DNA from: Corythucha ciliata
Taxonomy: Eukaryota > Arthropoda > Insecta > Hemiptera > Tingidae
Assembly: GCA_038030265.1 (NCBI GenBank)
Contig: CM075938.1
Location: forward strand, 54,801,189 to 54,865,188
Direction: 5' to 3'
DNA: 64,000 bases
In this document: positions 1 through 10,159 of the stretch, in pieces
Numbering within the stretch: the stretch's first letter is position 1
Layout: every line of letters starts with the position of its first letter
Notes under the pieces: generated by a model
Seen by the model: only the letters and a program-made list of their open reading frames with translations
Told to the model about the DNA's origin: nothing
Database searches by the model: none
Translations under genes and position numbers: made by a program

Positions 1-149
1 CGTCATTAATACTTTTTAATGAAACACATTTTTTGTTATAAAAATAAATAAATAGTCTCGTTTTTGCGTTGGTCACAAAACATCTATTTTCTTTTTGTCT
101 ATTCCTTAACTCTGTTACACTCAAGACTTTCAAAGAAGAAGTCACAACA
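1..149 (+). repeat. 5' LTR of copia element, left end outside window
   Basis: This sequence recurs in the 3' LTR at 7319-7327, 7466-7510 and 7652-7746 with very few differences. It ends in CA just before the primer binding site. It lacks both MITEs found in the 3' LTR, so it preserves the two empty sites. Confidence 0.9.
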
Positions 150-161
150 GGTTATGGTCCC
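150..161 (+). other. Putative primer binding site, internal initiator-tRNA type
   Basis: GGTTATGGTCCC follows the 5' LTR directly. It resembles the complement of the anticodon stem-loop region (CCCATAACC) of initiator tRNA-Met. Copia elements prime from this half-tRNA rather than from the tRNA 3' end. One base differs from what I expect for the copia site. Confidence 0.6.
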
Positions 162-194
162 TTGCTCGCTAATCTAGAGGCTAGATACTAGGAA

Positions 195-1256
195 ATGGAA
201 CTAAATTTCGCGAAAGTTCAAATCGGTCTGTTGGAGGGTAAGGATAACTGGAGCACCTGGAAATACAAGATATGCATTCTGCTGAGAGGAGTAGAAAATG
301 CAATGGAACTTGTCGAAGGAAAATTCCAGAAGCCTCAAGGCCCCAATGATCCGACTCCTGAGAGTACAACAAAGCATAAGAAAGAAGTTGACTCCTATAT
401 GAAAATTGAGAGTACTGTTATGCTCATTCTAACGACAAACATGACGGAAGATACGCTACAAAAGGTTATGCGTTTCTCTACTGCTCGAGAGATATGGCTA
501 GAACTACACAGACTTTTTGACGGAGTTTCTGAGGATAAAGCCTACGAAATATGTCTTCAATTTTTTAGCTATGAAAGACAACCGGGAGACGACATGGCAG
601 CTCACATGTCTAAGCTGAAGAATTTATGGTCCCAATTGAAGACTGAAGTGACGAAAGAGAATGAAATCAATTTTGATTTATTTTTAATCTGTAAAATTCT
701 CGGGACATTGCCAGAAAGCTATTTTGCGTTTAAAACAAGTTGGATGATGATGACAAAAGGAGAAAGAACTATAGAAAACTTGACTACCCAGTTATGTGCG
801 CATGAGAGAGCTTTGAACTTGAAGGACAACGAGTCAAACCAAGAGGCGCTGAATATTAATTTAAAAGGACGCATCAAAAATGAAAAACAGAGACATGGAC
901 CTTCGAAAGATATAGAGTGTCATTATTGCAAGAAAAGAGGTCACAAGGTCAGATTCTGCGAAAAATGGTTGGCGGACGGGAGACCTCCCAAGTCACGGAC
1001 GACCAATGGTGCAACTCTTCTAGCTGAAAGTACGGCTTGTACAATGGATTGCGACTATGAAAACTGGTATGCAGACAACGGCGCGACGAATCATATAGCG
1101 AACAAAAAAGGCGTTTTCCAGAAGTTTGAGTATTTTACGGTAAATCACACTCTAACAACGGCCAGTGGAGAAACGATAAGAGCCGTTGGTAAGGGAGAAG
1201 TTTCAGTTGAATCCGCAGTAAATGGCAGACGACAAACAATAGTACTCAGCAGATGA
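195..1256 (+). pseudogene. copia gag and start of protease, truncated
   Basis: The 353-aa frame begins with a copia-type Gag (retrotran_gag/UBN2-like, about residues 10-230). A CCHC zinc knuckle, CHYCKKRGHKVRFC, lies at about residue 243. The aspartic protease start follows (ADNGATNH, about residue 294). The usual motif is DSGAT, so the residue after the catalytic Asp is Asn here instead of Ser. The frame stops at 1256, soon after a junction near 1246 where the sequence jumps into integrase in another frame. The rest of protease and the zinc-binding N-terminal integrase domain are missing, so this is an internal deletion and not only a point mutation. Confidence 0.88.
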
Positions 1257-1926
1257 CTTCACGAGATTTCGATTTGTTCATTTCCTCAGAAGAAAATCGG
1301 AAGTTACTGAAAAATTGGAAGAAGTTCTGGCAGAGATAAGATCCAGAGGACATAAACTAAATGAAATAGTATCCGATAATGGAGGGGAATTCGACAACGA
1401 AAGCGTGAGGATAATATTGAAAAGGCATGGTATACGTCAAAGATTCACGATGCCATACACACCAGAACAAAACGGCTGTTCGGAAAGAGAAAACCGGACG
1501 TTAGTAGAAACGGCACGTTGTTTCATGCACGCTCACGGCGAAATTCCTCAAGGTCTATGGGCGGAAGTAATAAACACGGCAAAATACGTATTGAACTTGA
1601 CCGCACCAAGTAGCGTTTCTGATAAATCGCCTTTTGAGCTCTGGTATGGTACGAAACCAACGTTGAAACACTTGCGAGTGATAGGTTGCACTTGCTATGC
1701 TCATGTACCTAAGCAGTGTCGTAAGAAAATGGACAAGAAAGCTATAAAAGGGATCCTGATCGGCTATGACGGTATTGAAGGATATCGAATATGGTGCAAG
1801 GAAAAGTTCAAAATGATACGATCACGAGATGTTACATTCGTAGAAAATCCTTTGGAAGAAAGCGAAAACAAGTTGAAGCCAAATGACAACGACTCTAAAG
1901 AAGAGGGAAAACAATATGAACTTTAA
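1246..1926 (+). pseudogene. copia integrase core and C-terminal domain
   Basis: The frame can be read from about 1246; the first Met is at 1315. It carries DDFTRF, then SDNGGEF with the second catalytic Asp, and QNGCSERENR with the catalytic Glu. The copia-type C-terminal region follows (KHLRVIGCTCYAHVP ... GILIGY). The first catalytic Asp and the HHCC finger are lost in the upstream deletion, so the enzyme cannot be active. A TAA at 1924-1926 ends the frame. The same frame continues after this stop into the reverse transcriptase, so a single nonsense change splits what was one polyprotein. Confidence 0.88.
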
Positions 1927-3447
1927 CTTTGTAATAAACAAAATCAAACATTTTTCGATCACCGGGAAAATCCAGAAGAGAAGGAAGAAAACACAACAGA
2001 AATAGAACACATGTCTGATTCAGGAACAACTGAGGACGAGAGTGAAGAAAATGAAGTACTCGCCGAACCAGAAACAGAACAAGAAGACAATCTGGACGGA
2101 GGAAGAGTATTGAGGGACAGATCGAATATTAAACCACCGGAGAGGTTCGACGAACTCGCGATAATTGTTGAAGCTGCTGACGATCCTCAAACATTCAAGG
2201 AAGCAATGCACGGCGAAGATCGAGAGCTTTGGCAAACAGCTATGAAAAGTGAAATCGAATCTTTACATGAAAACAAAACATGGATTCTCCAAGATCTACC
2301 GAAAGGAAAGAGAGCTTTGTCAAGTAAATGGGTATTTAAGCTAAAAAGGAATGCGGATGGCACGATCGATAAATACAAAGCAAGACTCGTAATTAAAGGA
2401 TTTTCTCAGAAAAAGGGGGAAGATTATGCACAAACATTCAGTCCGGTAGCCCGAACTGGGACGATACGAGCTCTGTTGAGTGTAGCGGCTTGTGAAGGGT
2501 TAGCCCTAACTCAGTTCGATGTTTCTACAGCGTTCTTGTACGGAGAACTAGAAGAAGAAATATACATGCGTCAACCGGAAGGCTTCAGCGATGGAACCAG
2601 AAAAGTTTGCAGACCCAACCGCAGTTTATATGGTCTCAAACAGGCACCTCGCTGCTGGAACAAAAGATTCATCGGTTTTATAGATTCATTGGGATTCAAA
2701 AGAAGTGAAGCAGATCCCTGCTTGTGCATTAAAAAGTACGAAGGGAAGAAAATAATAATTGCACTCTACGTTGACGATGGATTGGTGGCTGCTACGCAAC
2801 CAGATGATTTAACGAAACTCATCAATAAACTCAAATCGGAATTCAAAATAACGGTAAAAGAAACAAGTTATTTTCTCGGAATGGAAATAGAAAGGAAAGA
2901 AGATGGATCAATCAGAGTTTCACAAACTGCGTACACTAGGAAGGTTTTGGATCGCTTCGGCATGAACGATTGTAGACCAGTATACGCACCCATTACAAAA
3001 GAAGGTTTTCCGTCAGGGAAAGAAGAAAAATGTGATCCGAAATTTCCCTATAGACAAGTTGTGGGAGCATTGATGTACCTCATGGTTGGGTCAAGGCCAG
3101 ATATCGCGTATGCTGTTGGTGTGGCATCACGGTCATTAGAGAACCCATTGGACTGCGTTCGTGTGAAGCACATTTTGAGATATCTCAAAGGAACACTTGG
3201 AAAAGGAATCACCTATCGAAAAGCTACGAACTCAGGTATCTTGGAAGGATACAGCGACGCCGATCTGGGAGGCGACAAACCTACAGGCAGGTCAACGACG
3301 GGAGTTATATGCCTCTATGGAGGAAGCGCAGTCACCTGGCTAAGTCAAAGACAAACTTCAGTGGCAATATCGACTACAGAGGCTGAAATAGTTGCGGCAA
3401 GTGAGGGAGCACGGGAGCTTGTCTGGTTGAAGCGAGGGAAAATCTAA
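1927..3447 (+). pseudogene. copia reverse transcriptase and 5' part of RNase H
   Basis: The frame is continuous with integrase apart from the TAA; the first Met is at 2011. An acidic linker is followed by the RVT_2 domain. Visible motifs are AMKSEIESL, KARLVIKGF, the FDVSTAFLYG block with a catalytic Asp, SLYGLKQAPR and the active-site YVDD at about residue 253. RNase H begins with YSDADLGGD and runs to the STTEAEIVAASEGARELVWLK block. The foldback element enters right after this (target duplication 3427-3435), so the last residues before 3447 are element-encoded. The RT core itself looks intact. Confidence 0.92.
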
Positions 3448-3465
3448 TTCACTGACCAAGGTTAC

Positions 3466-5033
3466 GAATTTTACTGACCAGCCTATATCTCCACTAACAA
3501 TAGTCAAATGTGATTGCCATTCAGCACATGTGAAGTACCCACGCGGCAGCAAATGCTGACCACGTTTGGATGACATCCGACAAAATGGCGGCCATGTTCT
3601 CCCACCAACGAACACGTTCGAATTTTACTGACCAGCCTGTATCTCCACTAATAATAGTCAAATGTGGTTGTCATTCAGCACATGTGAAGTACTTACTTGG
3701 CAGCAAATGCTGTCCAAATTTGGCTGCGATCCGACAAAATGGCGGCCATGTTCTCCCTCCAACGAACACGTTCGAATTTTACTGACCAGCCTGTATCTCC
3801 ACTAATAATAGTCAAATGTGATTGTCATTCAGCACATGTGAAGTACCCACGCGGCAGCAAATGCTGACCACGTTTGGATGACATCCGACAAAATGGCGGC
3901 CATGTTCTCCCACCAACGAACACGTTCGAATTTCACTGACCAGCCTGTATCTCCACTAATAATGGTCAAATGTGATTGTCATTCAGCACATGTGAAGTAC
4001 TCACGCGGCAGCAAATGCTGACCACGTTTGGATGACATCCGACAAAATAACGGTCATGTTCGCCTCGCAACGAACACGTTCGAATTTCACTGACCAGCCT
4101 ATATCTCCACTAATAATAGTCAAATGTGATTGTCATTCAGCACATGTGAAGTACATACTTGGCAGCAAATGCTGTCCAAGTTTGGCTGCGATCCGACGAA
4201 ATGGCAGTCATGTTTTTGCCGCAACGAACACGTTAGAATTTTACTGACCAGCCTATATCTCCACTAATAATAGTCAAATGTGATTGTAATTCAGCACATG
4301 TGAAGTACTCACGCGGCAGCAAATGCTGACCATGTTTGGATGACATCCGACAAAATGGCGGTCATGTTCGCCTCGCAACGAACACGTTCGAATTTTACTG
4401 ACCAGCCTGTATCTCCACTAATAATAGTCAAATGTGGTTGTCATTCAGCACATGTGAAGTACTTACTTGGCAGCAAATGCTGTCCAAATTTGGCTGCGAT
4501 CCGACAAAATGGCGGCCATGTTCTCCCTCCAACGAACACGTTCGAATTTTACTGACCAGCCTGTATCTCCACTAATAATAGTCAAATGTGATTGTCATTC
4601 AGCGCATGTGAAGTACTCACGCGGCAGCAAATGCTGACCAAGTTTGGATGACATCCGACAAAGTGGCGGTCATGTTCGCCTCGCAATGAACACGTTTGAA
4701 TTTTACTGACCAGCCTGTATCTCCACTAATAATAGTCAAATGTGATTGTCATTCAGCACATGTGAAGTACTTACTTGGCAGCAAATGCTGTCCAAGTTTG
4801 GCTGCGATCCGACAAAATGGCGGTCATGTTCTTCCCGCAACGAAGACGTTCGAATTTTACTGACCAGCCTGTATCTCCACTAATAATAGTCAAATGTGAT
4901 TGTCATTCAGCGTATGTGAAGTACTCACGCGGCAGCAAATGCTAACCATGTTTGGCTGCGATAAGAAAAAATGGCTGTCATGTTCTCCCCGCAACGAACA
5001 CGTTCGAATTTTACTGACCAGCCTGTATCTCCA
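3466..5033 (+). repeat. Left arm of foldback element: ~154-bp tandem units
   Basis: About eleven head-to-tail units, each starting near TTTTACTGACCAGCC. They alternate between two variants, one with CTCACGCGGCAGC and one with TTACTTGGCAGC. The alternation implies an older ~308-bp higher-order unit. Short 71-aa frames repeat in register with the units and are a product of the period, not genes. Confidence 0.92.
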
Positions 5034-5895
5034 CCAAAGTTGCACAGAAAATCAAGTTATTCAGCTCCCTAGTGATGAAGTTGAAACCAATCCGGGGTTG
5101 GGAAAATTTATCACGCTAGATAACACTACCACATGTAGAAGCTCAATCAATTGAAAAAGCTAAGCTTGCTGTTGCTAAGGTAACTTACAAGGGTTAATGG
5201 CCGCGTTGCAAAACTCCAGACTTGTTCAGCGCTTAATGAGCACTTAATCTTTTTCTGTTGCAAAACTGTCAATCTAACTCAGCGCTGAGTAAGTGCTTAA
5301 ACACGTCCCATCGCGATACAAATCACCGTTGCAAAACTCCAGTAAGCGCTTAATTCTACACTTTAGTGCTTAAACACGAGCCCCGAGATTTGCAACGCAA
5401 CCATTGTTTTGATATTTTTATTGTCACTTGTGCTCATAAACGCCAGTGAAAGCCAAAATTAGAGAGAATTTAGAGCATTTTGTACTGCAGGAACTTCAAT
5501 TTCTTAACTGCCTCCGACTATACGCCAATATTATGCCGGATATTCAGCTTGAGAGGCCCAGCTAAGATAGTAATTAACGAAAATTTGGTGAGGACAACGT
5601 TTGAAAATCAGTGGCTAAAGTATCATTAACTATGGCAAAAATGTCGTTTTTTGAAATGAGAAGGATACACCTGTAGTTCACGATTAAAGGCGAGTTTTCT
5701 TGGATGGATAATTGCCCTTTCTATACGCCCAATGTTCAGTTCCCGTCCTGAGGTGAAATTGCTGATTTCCTAGAAGAGTTTGAAGTTAGTATTTTACTGC
5801 TAAATTGGTATATTCGACTACATTGACGTTCTACTGACGTATTATTAATTATGTAAAGGAACACGATCCGTTATTTAATTAATAGTCGGATCACA
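5034..5895. other. Middle of the foldback element
   Basis: Non-repeated sequence between the arms. It contains one copy of a 204-bp MITE (5199-5402) and otherwise AT-rich sequence without a convincing frame. A stretch near 5048-5070 resembles the P-type terminal repeat seen at 6743 and 33259 (AAAATCAAGTTATTC against AAAACCAAGTTATTC), possibly a decayed P-type end. Confidence 0.6.
5199..5402 (+). mobile_element. 204-bp MITE, GTTGCAAAACT family, copy 1
   Basis: The ends are imperfect inverted repeats (GGCCGCGTTGCAAAACT and, read inward, GGTTGCGTTGCAAAT). The interior repeats GTTGCAAAACT and AGCGCTTAA. Two more copies occur at 12034 and 12398 in the MRPL16 intron. This copy sits in the middle of the foldback element. 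Confidence 0.8.
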
Positions 5896-6646
5896 GCCAA
5901 ACGTGGACAGCATTTGCTGTCACGTGATTACTTCACATGTGCTGAATGACAACCACATTCGACCATTATCAGGGGAGGTACAGGCTGGTCAGTAAAATTC
6001 GAACGTGTTCGTTGCGGGGAGAACATGACCGCCATTTTGTCGGATCGCAGCCAAACTTGGACAGCATTTGCTGCCACGTGAGTACTTTACATGTGCTGAA
6101 TGACAACCACATTCGACCATTATCAGGGGAGGTACAGGCTGGTCAGTAAAATTCGAACGTGTTCGTTGGGGGAAGAACATGGCCGCCATTTTGTCGGACG
6201 TCATCCAAACGTGGTAAGCATTTGCTGCCGCGTGAGTACTTCACATGTGCTGAATGACAACCACATTTGACTTTTATTAGTGGAGATACAGGCTGGTCAG
6301 TAAAATTCGAAAGTGTTCGTTGCGGGGAGAACATGACCGCCATTTTTTCTTATCGCAGCCAAACATGGTCAGCATTTGCTGCCACGTGAGTGCTTTTAAT
6401 GTGCTGAATGACATTCACATTTGACTATTGTTAGTGGAGATTCAGGCTGGTCAGTAAAATTCGAACGTGTTCGTTGTGGGGAGAACATGACCGCCATTTT
6501 GTCGGATTGCAGCCAAACTTGGACAGCATTTGCTGCCACGTGAGTACTTCACATGTACTGAATGACAATCACATTTGACTATTATTAGTGGAGATATAGG
6601 CTGGTCAGTAAAATTCGTAACCTTGGTCAGTGAATTAGGTGCACCC
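5896..6646 (-). repeat. Right arm of foldback element: inverted ~154-bp units
   Basis: About five units that are the reverse complement of the left-arm units, with CTGGTCAGTAAAATTC near 5984, 6139, 6294, 6448 and 6602. The arm is about half as long as the left one. Confidence 0.9.
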
Positions 6647-6655
6647 TTGAAGCGA

Positions 6656-7275
6656 CTATATGATGAGATTGTCCATTTGCAAGATTTACCAGTACTTCAT
6701 GTTGACAACGAGGCTGCGACAAAGCTAGCTTTAAATCCTGAGCAAAGTCATATGGAAAACCAAGTCATTCAACTTCGTCTTATTTTTATGTTAAAAAAAT
6801 GAAGCGGTTCGTGGGTTGGGATTTTTGCTCCCGGTACGTTGCGCTGCTCTACTATGAAAGTAGATCACCCGCTAAATTCAAAAATTATAGAAAAGTTAAG
6901 TGTTGGAAAAAACATATGGTATCAAGATAGATATCACGCTACAACTTCAAACCGAAAATAAATATAGTGATTTTTGTATTTGGCGGGTTTTCTCCTTTTT
7001 TATGCTTAACGGGAGCAAAAATTCCAACCCAAAATAAAAAACATTTTTTTCCTCGAGTCTGAGGACTTGGTTTTCCATATGACTTTGATCCTGAGTTCCA
7101 CCGGCGGACAAAGCACATTCAAACTCGTCATTTTTTCGTCAGGGAACTCGTAACCGAGAATAAAATCACAGTTCAGAAAATTCCTACTGAATTTCAACTG
7201 GCCGACATTCTAACGAAACCCCTCGCTCGAAATCGAGTTGAAAAATTAGTAAGTGATGAGATTGGGCTGACTTGA
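6656..7275 (+). pseudogene. 3' part of copia RNase H, split by a MITE
   Basis: After the foldback element the RNase H frame resumes (LYDEIVHLQDLPVLHVDNEA, 6656 onward) up to 6734. A MITE then interrupts it. It resumes at 7096 with HRRTKHIQTRHFFVREL and ends with the typical copia terminus QLADILTKPL, with a stop at 7273-7275. The catalytic HVDNEA Asp and the RTKHI block are present. If the two insertions and one copy of each target duplication are ignored, the frame is continuous. Confidence 0.85.
6743..7087. mobile_element. 345-bp P-element MITE
   Basis: An 8-bp target duplication ATCCTGAG flanks it (6735-6742 and 7088-7095). Its inverted ends begin CAAAGTCATATGGAAAACCA, the same as the 2.8-kb P-family element at 33259-36087. 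It shares about 100 bp with each end of that element, including GGGTTGGGA...GCTCCCG. It is best read as an internally deleted derivative. It has no coding capacity. Confidence 0.9.
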
Positions 7276-7327
7276 AAAGTATTTTGACGAGGGAAATTAT
7301 TGAAGTATTTTGGTTTGGCGTCATTAA

Positions 7328-7461
7328 AGTTCACACGGTGCAATGTTTGAAGCTATATTGCACGCTGGTTTTTAAAAACATATGTTCCTTGGCAGTGACC
7401 GGATGTTTTTAAAAATCCAGCATGCAATTTAGCTTCAAACATTGCATCGTGTGAACAGGGC
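7328..7461. mobile_element. 134-bp palindromic MITE in 3' LTR
   Basis: The two halves are near-perfect inverted repeats (GTTCACACGGTGCAATG on the left, GTTCACACGATGCAATG reading inward on the right). Target duplication TTAA (7324-7327, 7462-7465). The 5' LTR at 1-12 reads straight through this site, so the insertion is certain. Confidence 0.9.
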
Positions 7462-7510
7462 TTAATACTTTTTAATGAAACACATTTTTTGTTATAAAAA
7501 TAAATAAATA

Positions 7511-7648
7511 GGGTCGTATTCAGAAACCAACCTTAACCTTTACAGCTCCTTTAAGCGCTTCAAAACAGATGACACATTTTTATAAACCATCACATTTTTC
7601 AACTCCTTTAGTTAAGGCTTTGTAAAGGATGGTTTCTGAATACGGCCC
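7511..7648. mobile_element. 138-bp MITE in 3' LTR
   Basis: Inverted ends GGGTCGTATTCAGAAACCA and, read inward from the right, GGGCCGTATTCAGAAACCA. Target duplication ATA (7508-7510, 7649-7651). The 5' LTR near 50 is the empty site. The 3-bp duplication suggests a PIF/Harbinger-like origin, but the family is inferred. Confidence 0.88.
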
Positions 7649-7989
7649 ATAGTCTCGTTTTTGCGTTGGTCACAAAACATCTATTTTCTTTTTGTCTAGT
7701 CCTTAACTCTGTTACACTCAAGACTTTCAAAGAAGAAGTCACAACAAATATGGCCGTGAGCTCACCTGGCAGTATAGGTTCTCTGCGGAGGCTAATGATC
7801 AGTGAAATTTCTAGTCAGTGCGTTCAATAGACACGAAACTGCAAAGATTCAAGCTAAATATTACGTGTTGAGCAACACATAATTGCTCTTGAACGTGCTC
7901 TTGGCTTAGCAGATTAGTCAGTCAATAAACATATTTTTGGGATGAAAAGCCGTTGAATTTCAACTGCACTGCAAAATTACTGCACTAGG

Positions 7990-9480
7990 AGTTGAAGATC
8001 TACTAAATTGTAAGTTCCGGGTATAAATATATCAGCGAAATAGCCAGTTTCTGGTCTTTACTGTCGCGAAATAACAAGTTTCGATTCTTTTTTTTAGTGG
8101 CCGCGGGACCAATGTCTAACAAATACCCCCCCCCCCCCAAACAACTACAACAACAGCGACGACAAAAACAAAAATTGCAACATTTTGTAGCAGAACACCC
8201 GCGAAATTGGAAGTTTTCTGGCTGAAAATTCGTAAAATTACAAGTTTTCGTACTTGATCTCAGCGAAATTTTTAGTTTCCGGTCTTTATTTTCTCGAAAA
8301 TGCAAGTTACCGATCTTAATATCCGCGAAATTGCTAGTTTTTTTTGTCTTTTTTCTCATGAAATTTGCAAGTTTTAGGTATTTATTTACGCGAAATTGCA
8401 AGTTTCCGTTCCCTTCTTTTTGGTATGCGTAGTATGGTAGTCGGCCACTACTGCGCCCACAACACGACATATAGCCGCGTGACTGCAATATTCAGAGCTA
8501 AATATTTCTGAGTTCGACAGTTTGGGTCTGAACTTGAGAGAAATTAAAAGATTCCTGGGGTTGAGAGTCTGCGAAATTGATAATTTCAGGTTTTAATTTC
8601 CGCTAAATGGCGAAACGTTTCGGTGCTCTTCGAGGCGCCTTAACTCAAGCTAATCGGCCCCAGCAACCGGTTAAATATATAGCCATGACATTGCCAGTTT
8701 CGGGGGTAAATATTATAATAATTACACGCCGAAAATTGCGTTTCGAGCCTTTTTTTCGTGGCCGCGAACCCGAGCTAGGCGGCCCCAACAGTGCCTCGAA
8801 GAAAACGACGTAATTACATCACATCAAAACCTTCGAAATTGCAAGTATCGGTTCTAAATATCCGCAAAAATGCCAGTTCCTGTTCTTAATTTTCCTGAAA
8901 TTGAAAGCTTCGGGCCATTCTTTAGTAGTCGCGGAACCAATGTCTAAAGAATAGCCGCAAAATTGCAACATTTTGGAGCTGAAGAAGAAGAAATCCTGAC
9001 GAGTACCAGTGAAATTGGAAGTTTCCTGGCTAGACGAATATCCTCGGCAATTGCATTTTTCGAGAATTCTAGCGAAAATGCATGTTTCGGCAAAAACAAA
9101 AAATTGCAAGCTTGAAATTGTTTTCTGTGGGCTCGGGCCCTGGGCCACGACACGACGGACGGAAGGCTCGTCCGCCGTATTCCACACTTCCTTTGCGCAC
9201 TTGATCGCTGAGCTTATTCGACGACTAAACCACGCGATATTGTCTTTCTGAAAAGCTAAATCGACAAAATATGGTATTCGAAGGATACAATACAACGAAA
9301 TTATTCTTTTCAAGTGACCTGAACCCGCGATTTTTTTATTTTTCATCAAGGCCCAAACCAGCCATATTGGTTTTTTTTACGACTAAACCCCCAAAATTGA
9401 TTTTAGTGGTTCGAGCTCTTGAGGGTTCAAGACTTTTAATTTTCAATCGTTACATGGCCAGAGCATTTTGTGGTTAGAGC
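7990..9480. repeat. Degenerate short-period repeat array
   Basis: Diverged units of roughly 35-40 bp built on GCGAAATTGCAAGTTTCCGG recur with variable spacing (7990-8450, 8540-9110, and a related form at 9250-9480). Units in one stretch share the same strand sense. The long open frames on the minus strand at 8003-8488 and 8819-9349 come from the period and show no domain. The same class of repeat returns at 11330, 19320, 26460, 31080, 44220, 48960 and 62730. Confidence 0.7.
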
Positions 9481-10159
9481 TTTTTGGGGTTCAAGCTCAA
9501 GCACGTCATTCGGTAGTGGCCTCTTCAATATCAGGGTGACTCAACGTGATCATCCCAAATTAAGTGTCCCGCTTTTTCTGGTTTTGTCCCTGCATATTTT
9601 GGTCCTTGAAACACGGTGTCCTGATTTTCGAGTTAGCAAGCCTGGCCGGAACTCCCCAACTAGTCCTTACGTCCTAGGAGAGGGGAGTTTTGTGCACTTA
9701 TAGGCTACACATTATCATCTAGGCGGTGTTTTCTCCGGGAACTATTGTAACCTTATAACCAAGAGTCCGAACTCCAGTGAACCGTGGCAACCACTCGACC
9801 CAACCAATGATTACTCCCGGCTCTCTTTGTCACCCTTGGACTCAGAGTGCACACTATTGAACACGAGAGCAAGTGTCCTCTTACTCTTAGTAGAGACTTG
9901 TCCACGACGCTGCCGCTAAAATGCTGAAAAAGAAATACCACCGCACTTGTCTCAATTGGGGTCAGCGGCACGTGTCCTCTTCCACTTAATCCATAAGACC
10001 ATCCGTAATAACCAACTCCTCAAGGCTCTCGAAAACGCCGCGTTGAACGAAGCCGTCCCCAGTGCACCATCCCAGCCATTCTACCAAGCCCCCCCCCCCC
10101 GTCAGCATCAATCCCATAACAATTTCCAACAAATATATTTACATCGAAACAAATCTATT
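9481..10159. other. Intergenic, no gene seen
   Basis: I see no supported gene or repeat here. The right part may be the 3'UTR of MRPL16, but I found no clear AATAAA on the minus strand close to its stop. Confidence 0.5.

Larger units (their letters stand above)
3436..6646. mobile_element. Foldback-type transposon with tandem-repeat arms
   Basis: A 3,211-bp insertion splits copia RNase H. A 9-bp target duplication TTGAAGCGA flanks it (3427-3435 and 6647-6655). The ends are inverted: the left starts GGGAAAATCTAATTCACTG and the right, read inward, starts GGGTGCACCTAATTCACTG. Each arm consists of tandem ~154-bp units, about eleven on the left and about five on the right, in opposite orientation. 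A unique middle lies between them. I found no transposase frame. Long inverted arms of internal repeats and 9-bp duplications fit Foldback/Mutator-like elements; the superfamily is an inference. Confidence 0.88.
1..7746 (+). mobile_element. Ty1/copia LTR retrotransposon, defective and interrupted
   Basis: The order gag (CCHC knuckle), protease, integrase, reverse transcriptase, RNase H is that of the copia/Pseudoviridae superfamily. The left edge is cut by the window: comparison with the 3' LTR shows that about 18 bp of the 5' LTR are missing. Without its insertions the LTR is about 167 bp. The coding region has a deletion with frame change between protease and integrase (about 1246), one in-frame stop between integrase and reverse transcriptase (1924-1926), a foldback element at 3436-6646 and a P-type MITE at 6743-7087 inside RNase H. 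The 3' LTR holds two more MITEs. The copy is not autonomous. High protein similarity to the family and near-identical LTRs suggest it is not very old. Confidence 0.95.
7301..7746 (+). repeat. 3' LTR of copia element, carrying two MITEs
   Basis: It starts TGAAGTATTTTGG after the purine-rich GACGAGGGAAA and ends CACAACA. Without insertions it is 167 bp and matches the 5' LTR. MITEs occupy 7328-7461 and 7511-7648. Confidence 0.85.

Noticed and set aside
3570..4555. Repeated 71-aa open frames in the foldback arms
   Set aside because: They recur with the 154-bp unit or its multiples, exist on both arms in opposite senses, and show no domain. They follow from the repeat period.
5060..5110. A 2A-like peptide (EVETNPGL) in the middle of the foldback element
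   Set aside because: The motif lacks the final Pro and the leading Asp is displaced. The frame is short, and the DNA upstream looks like a decayed P-type terminal repeat instead of coding sequence. Most likely chance.
8003..9349. Long minus-strand open frames of 161 and 176 aa
   Set aside because: They coincide with the degenerate short-period array and encode low-complexity sequence in step with the repeat.
7990..9480. CRISPR-like spacing of repeats
   Set aside because: Units are heavily diverged, spacing varies and the host genes are eukaryotic. No cas genes exist here.
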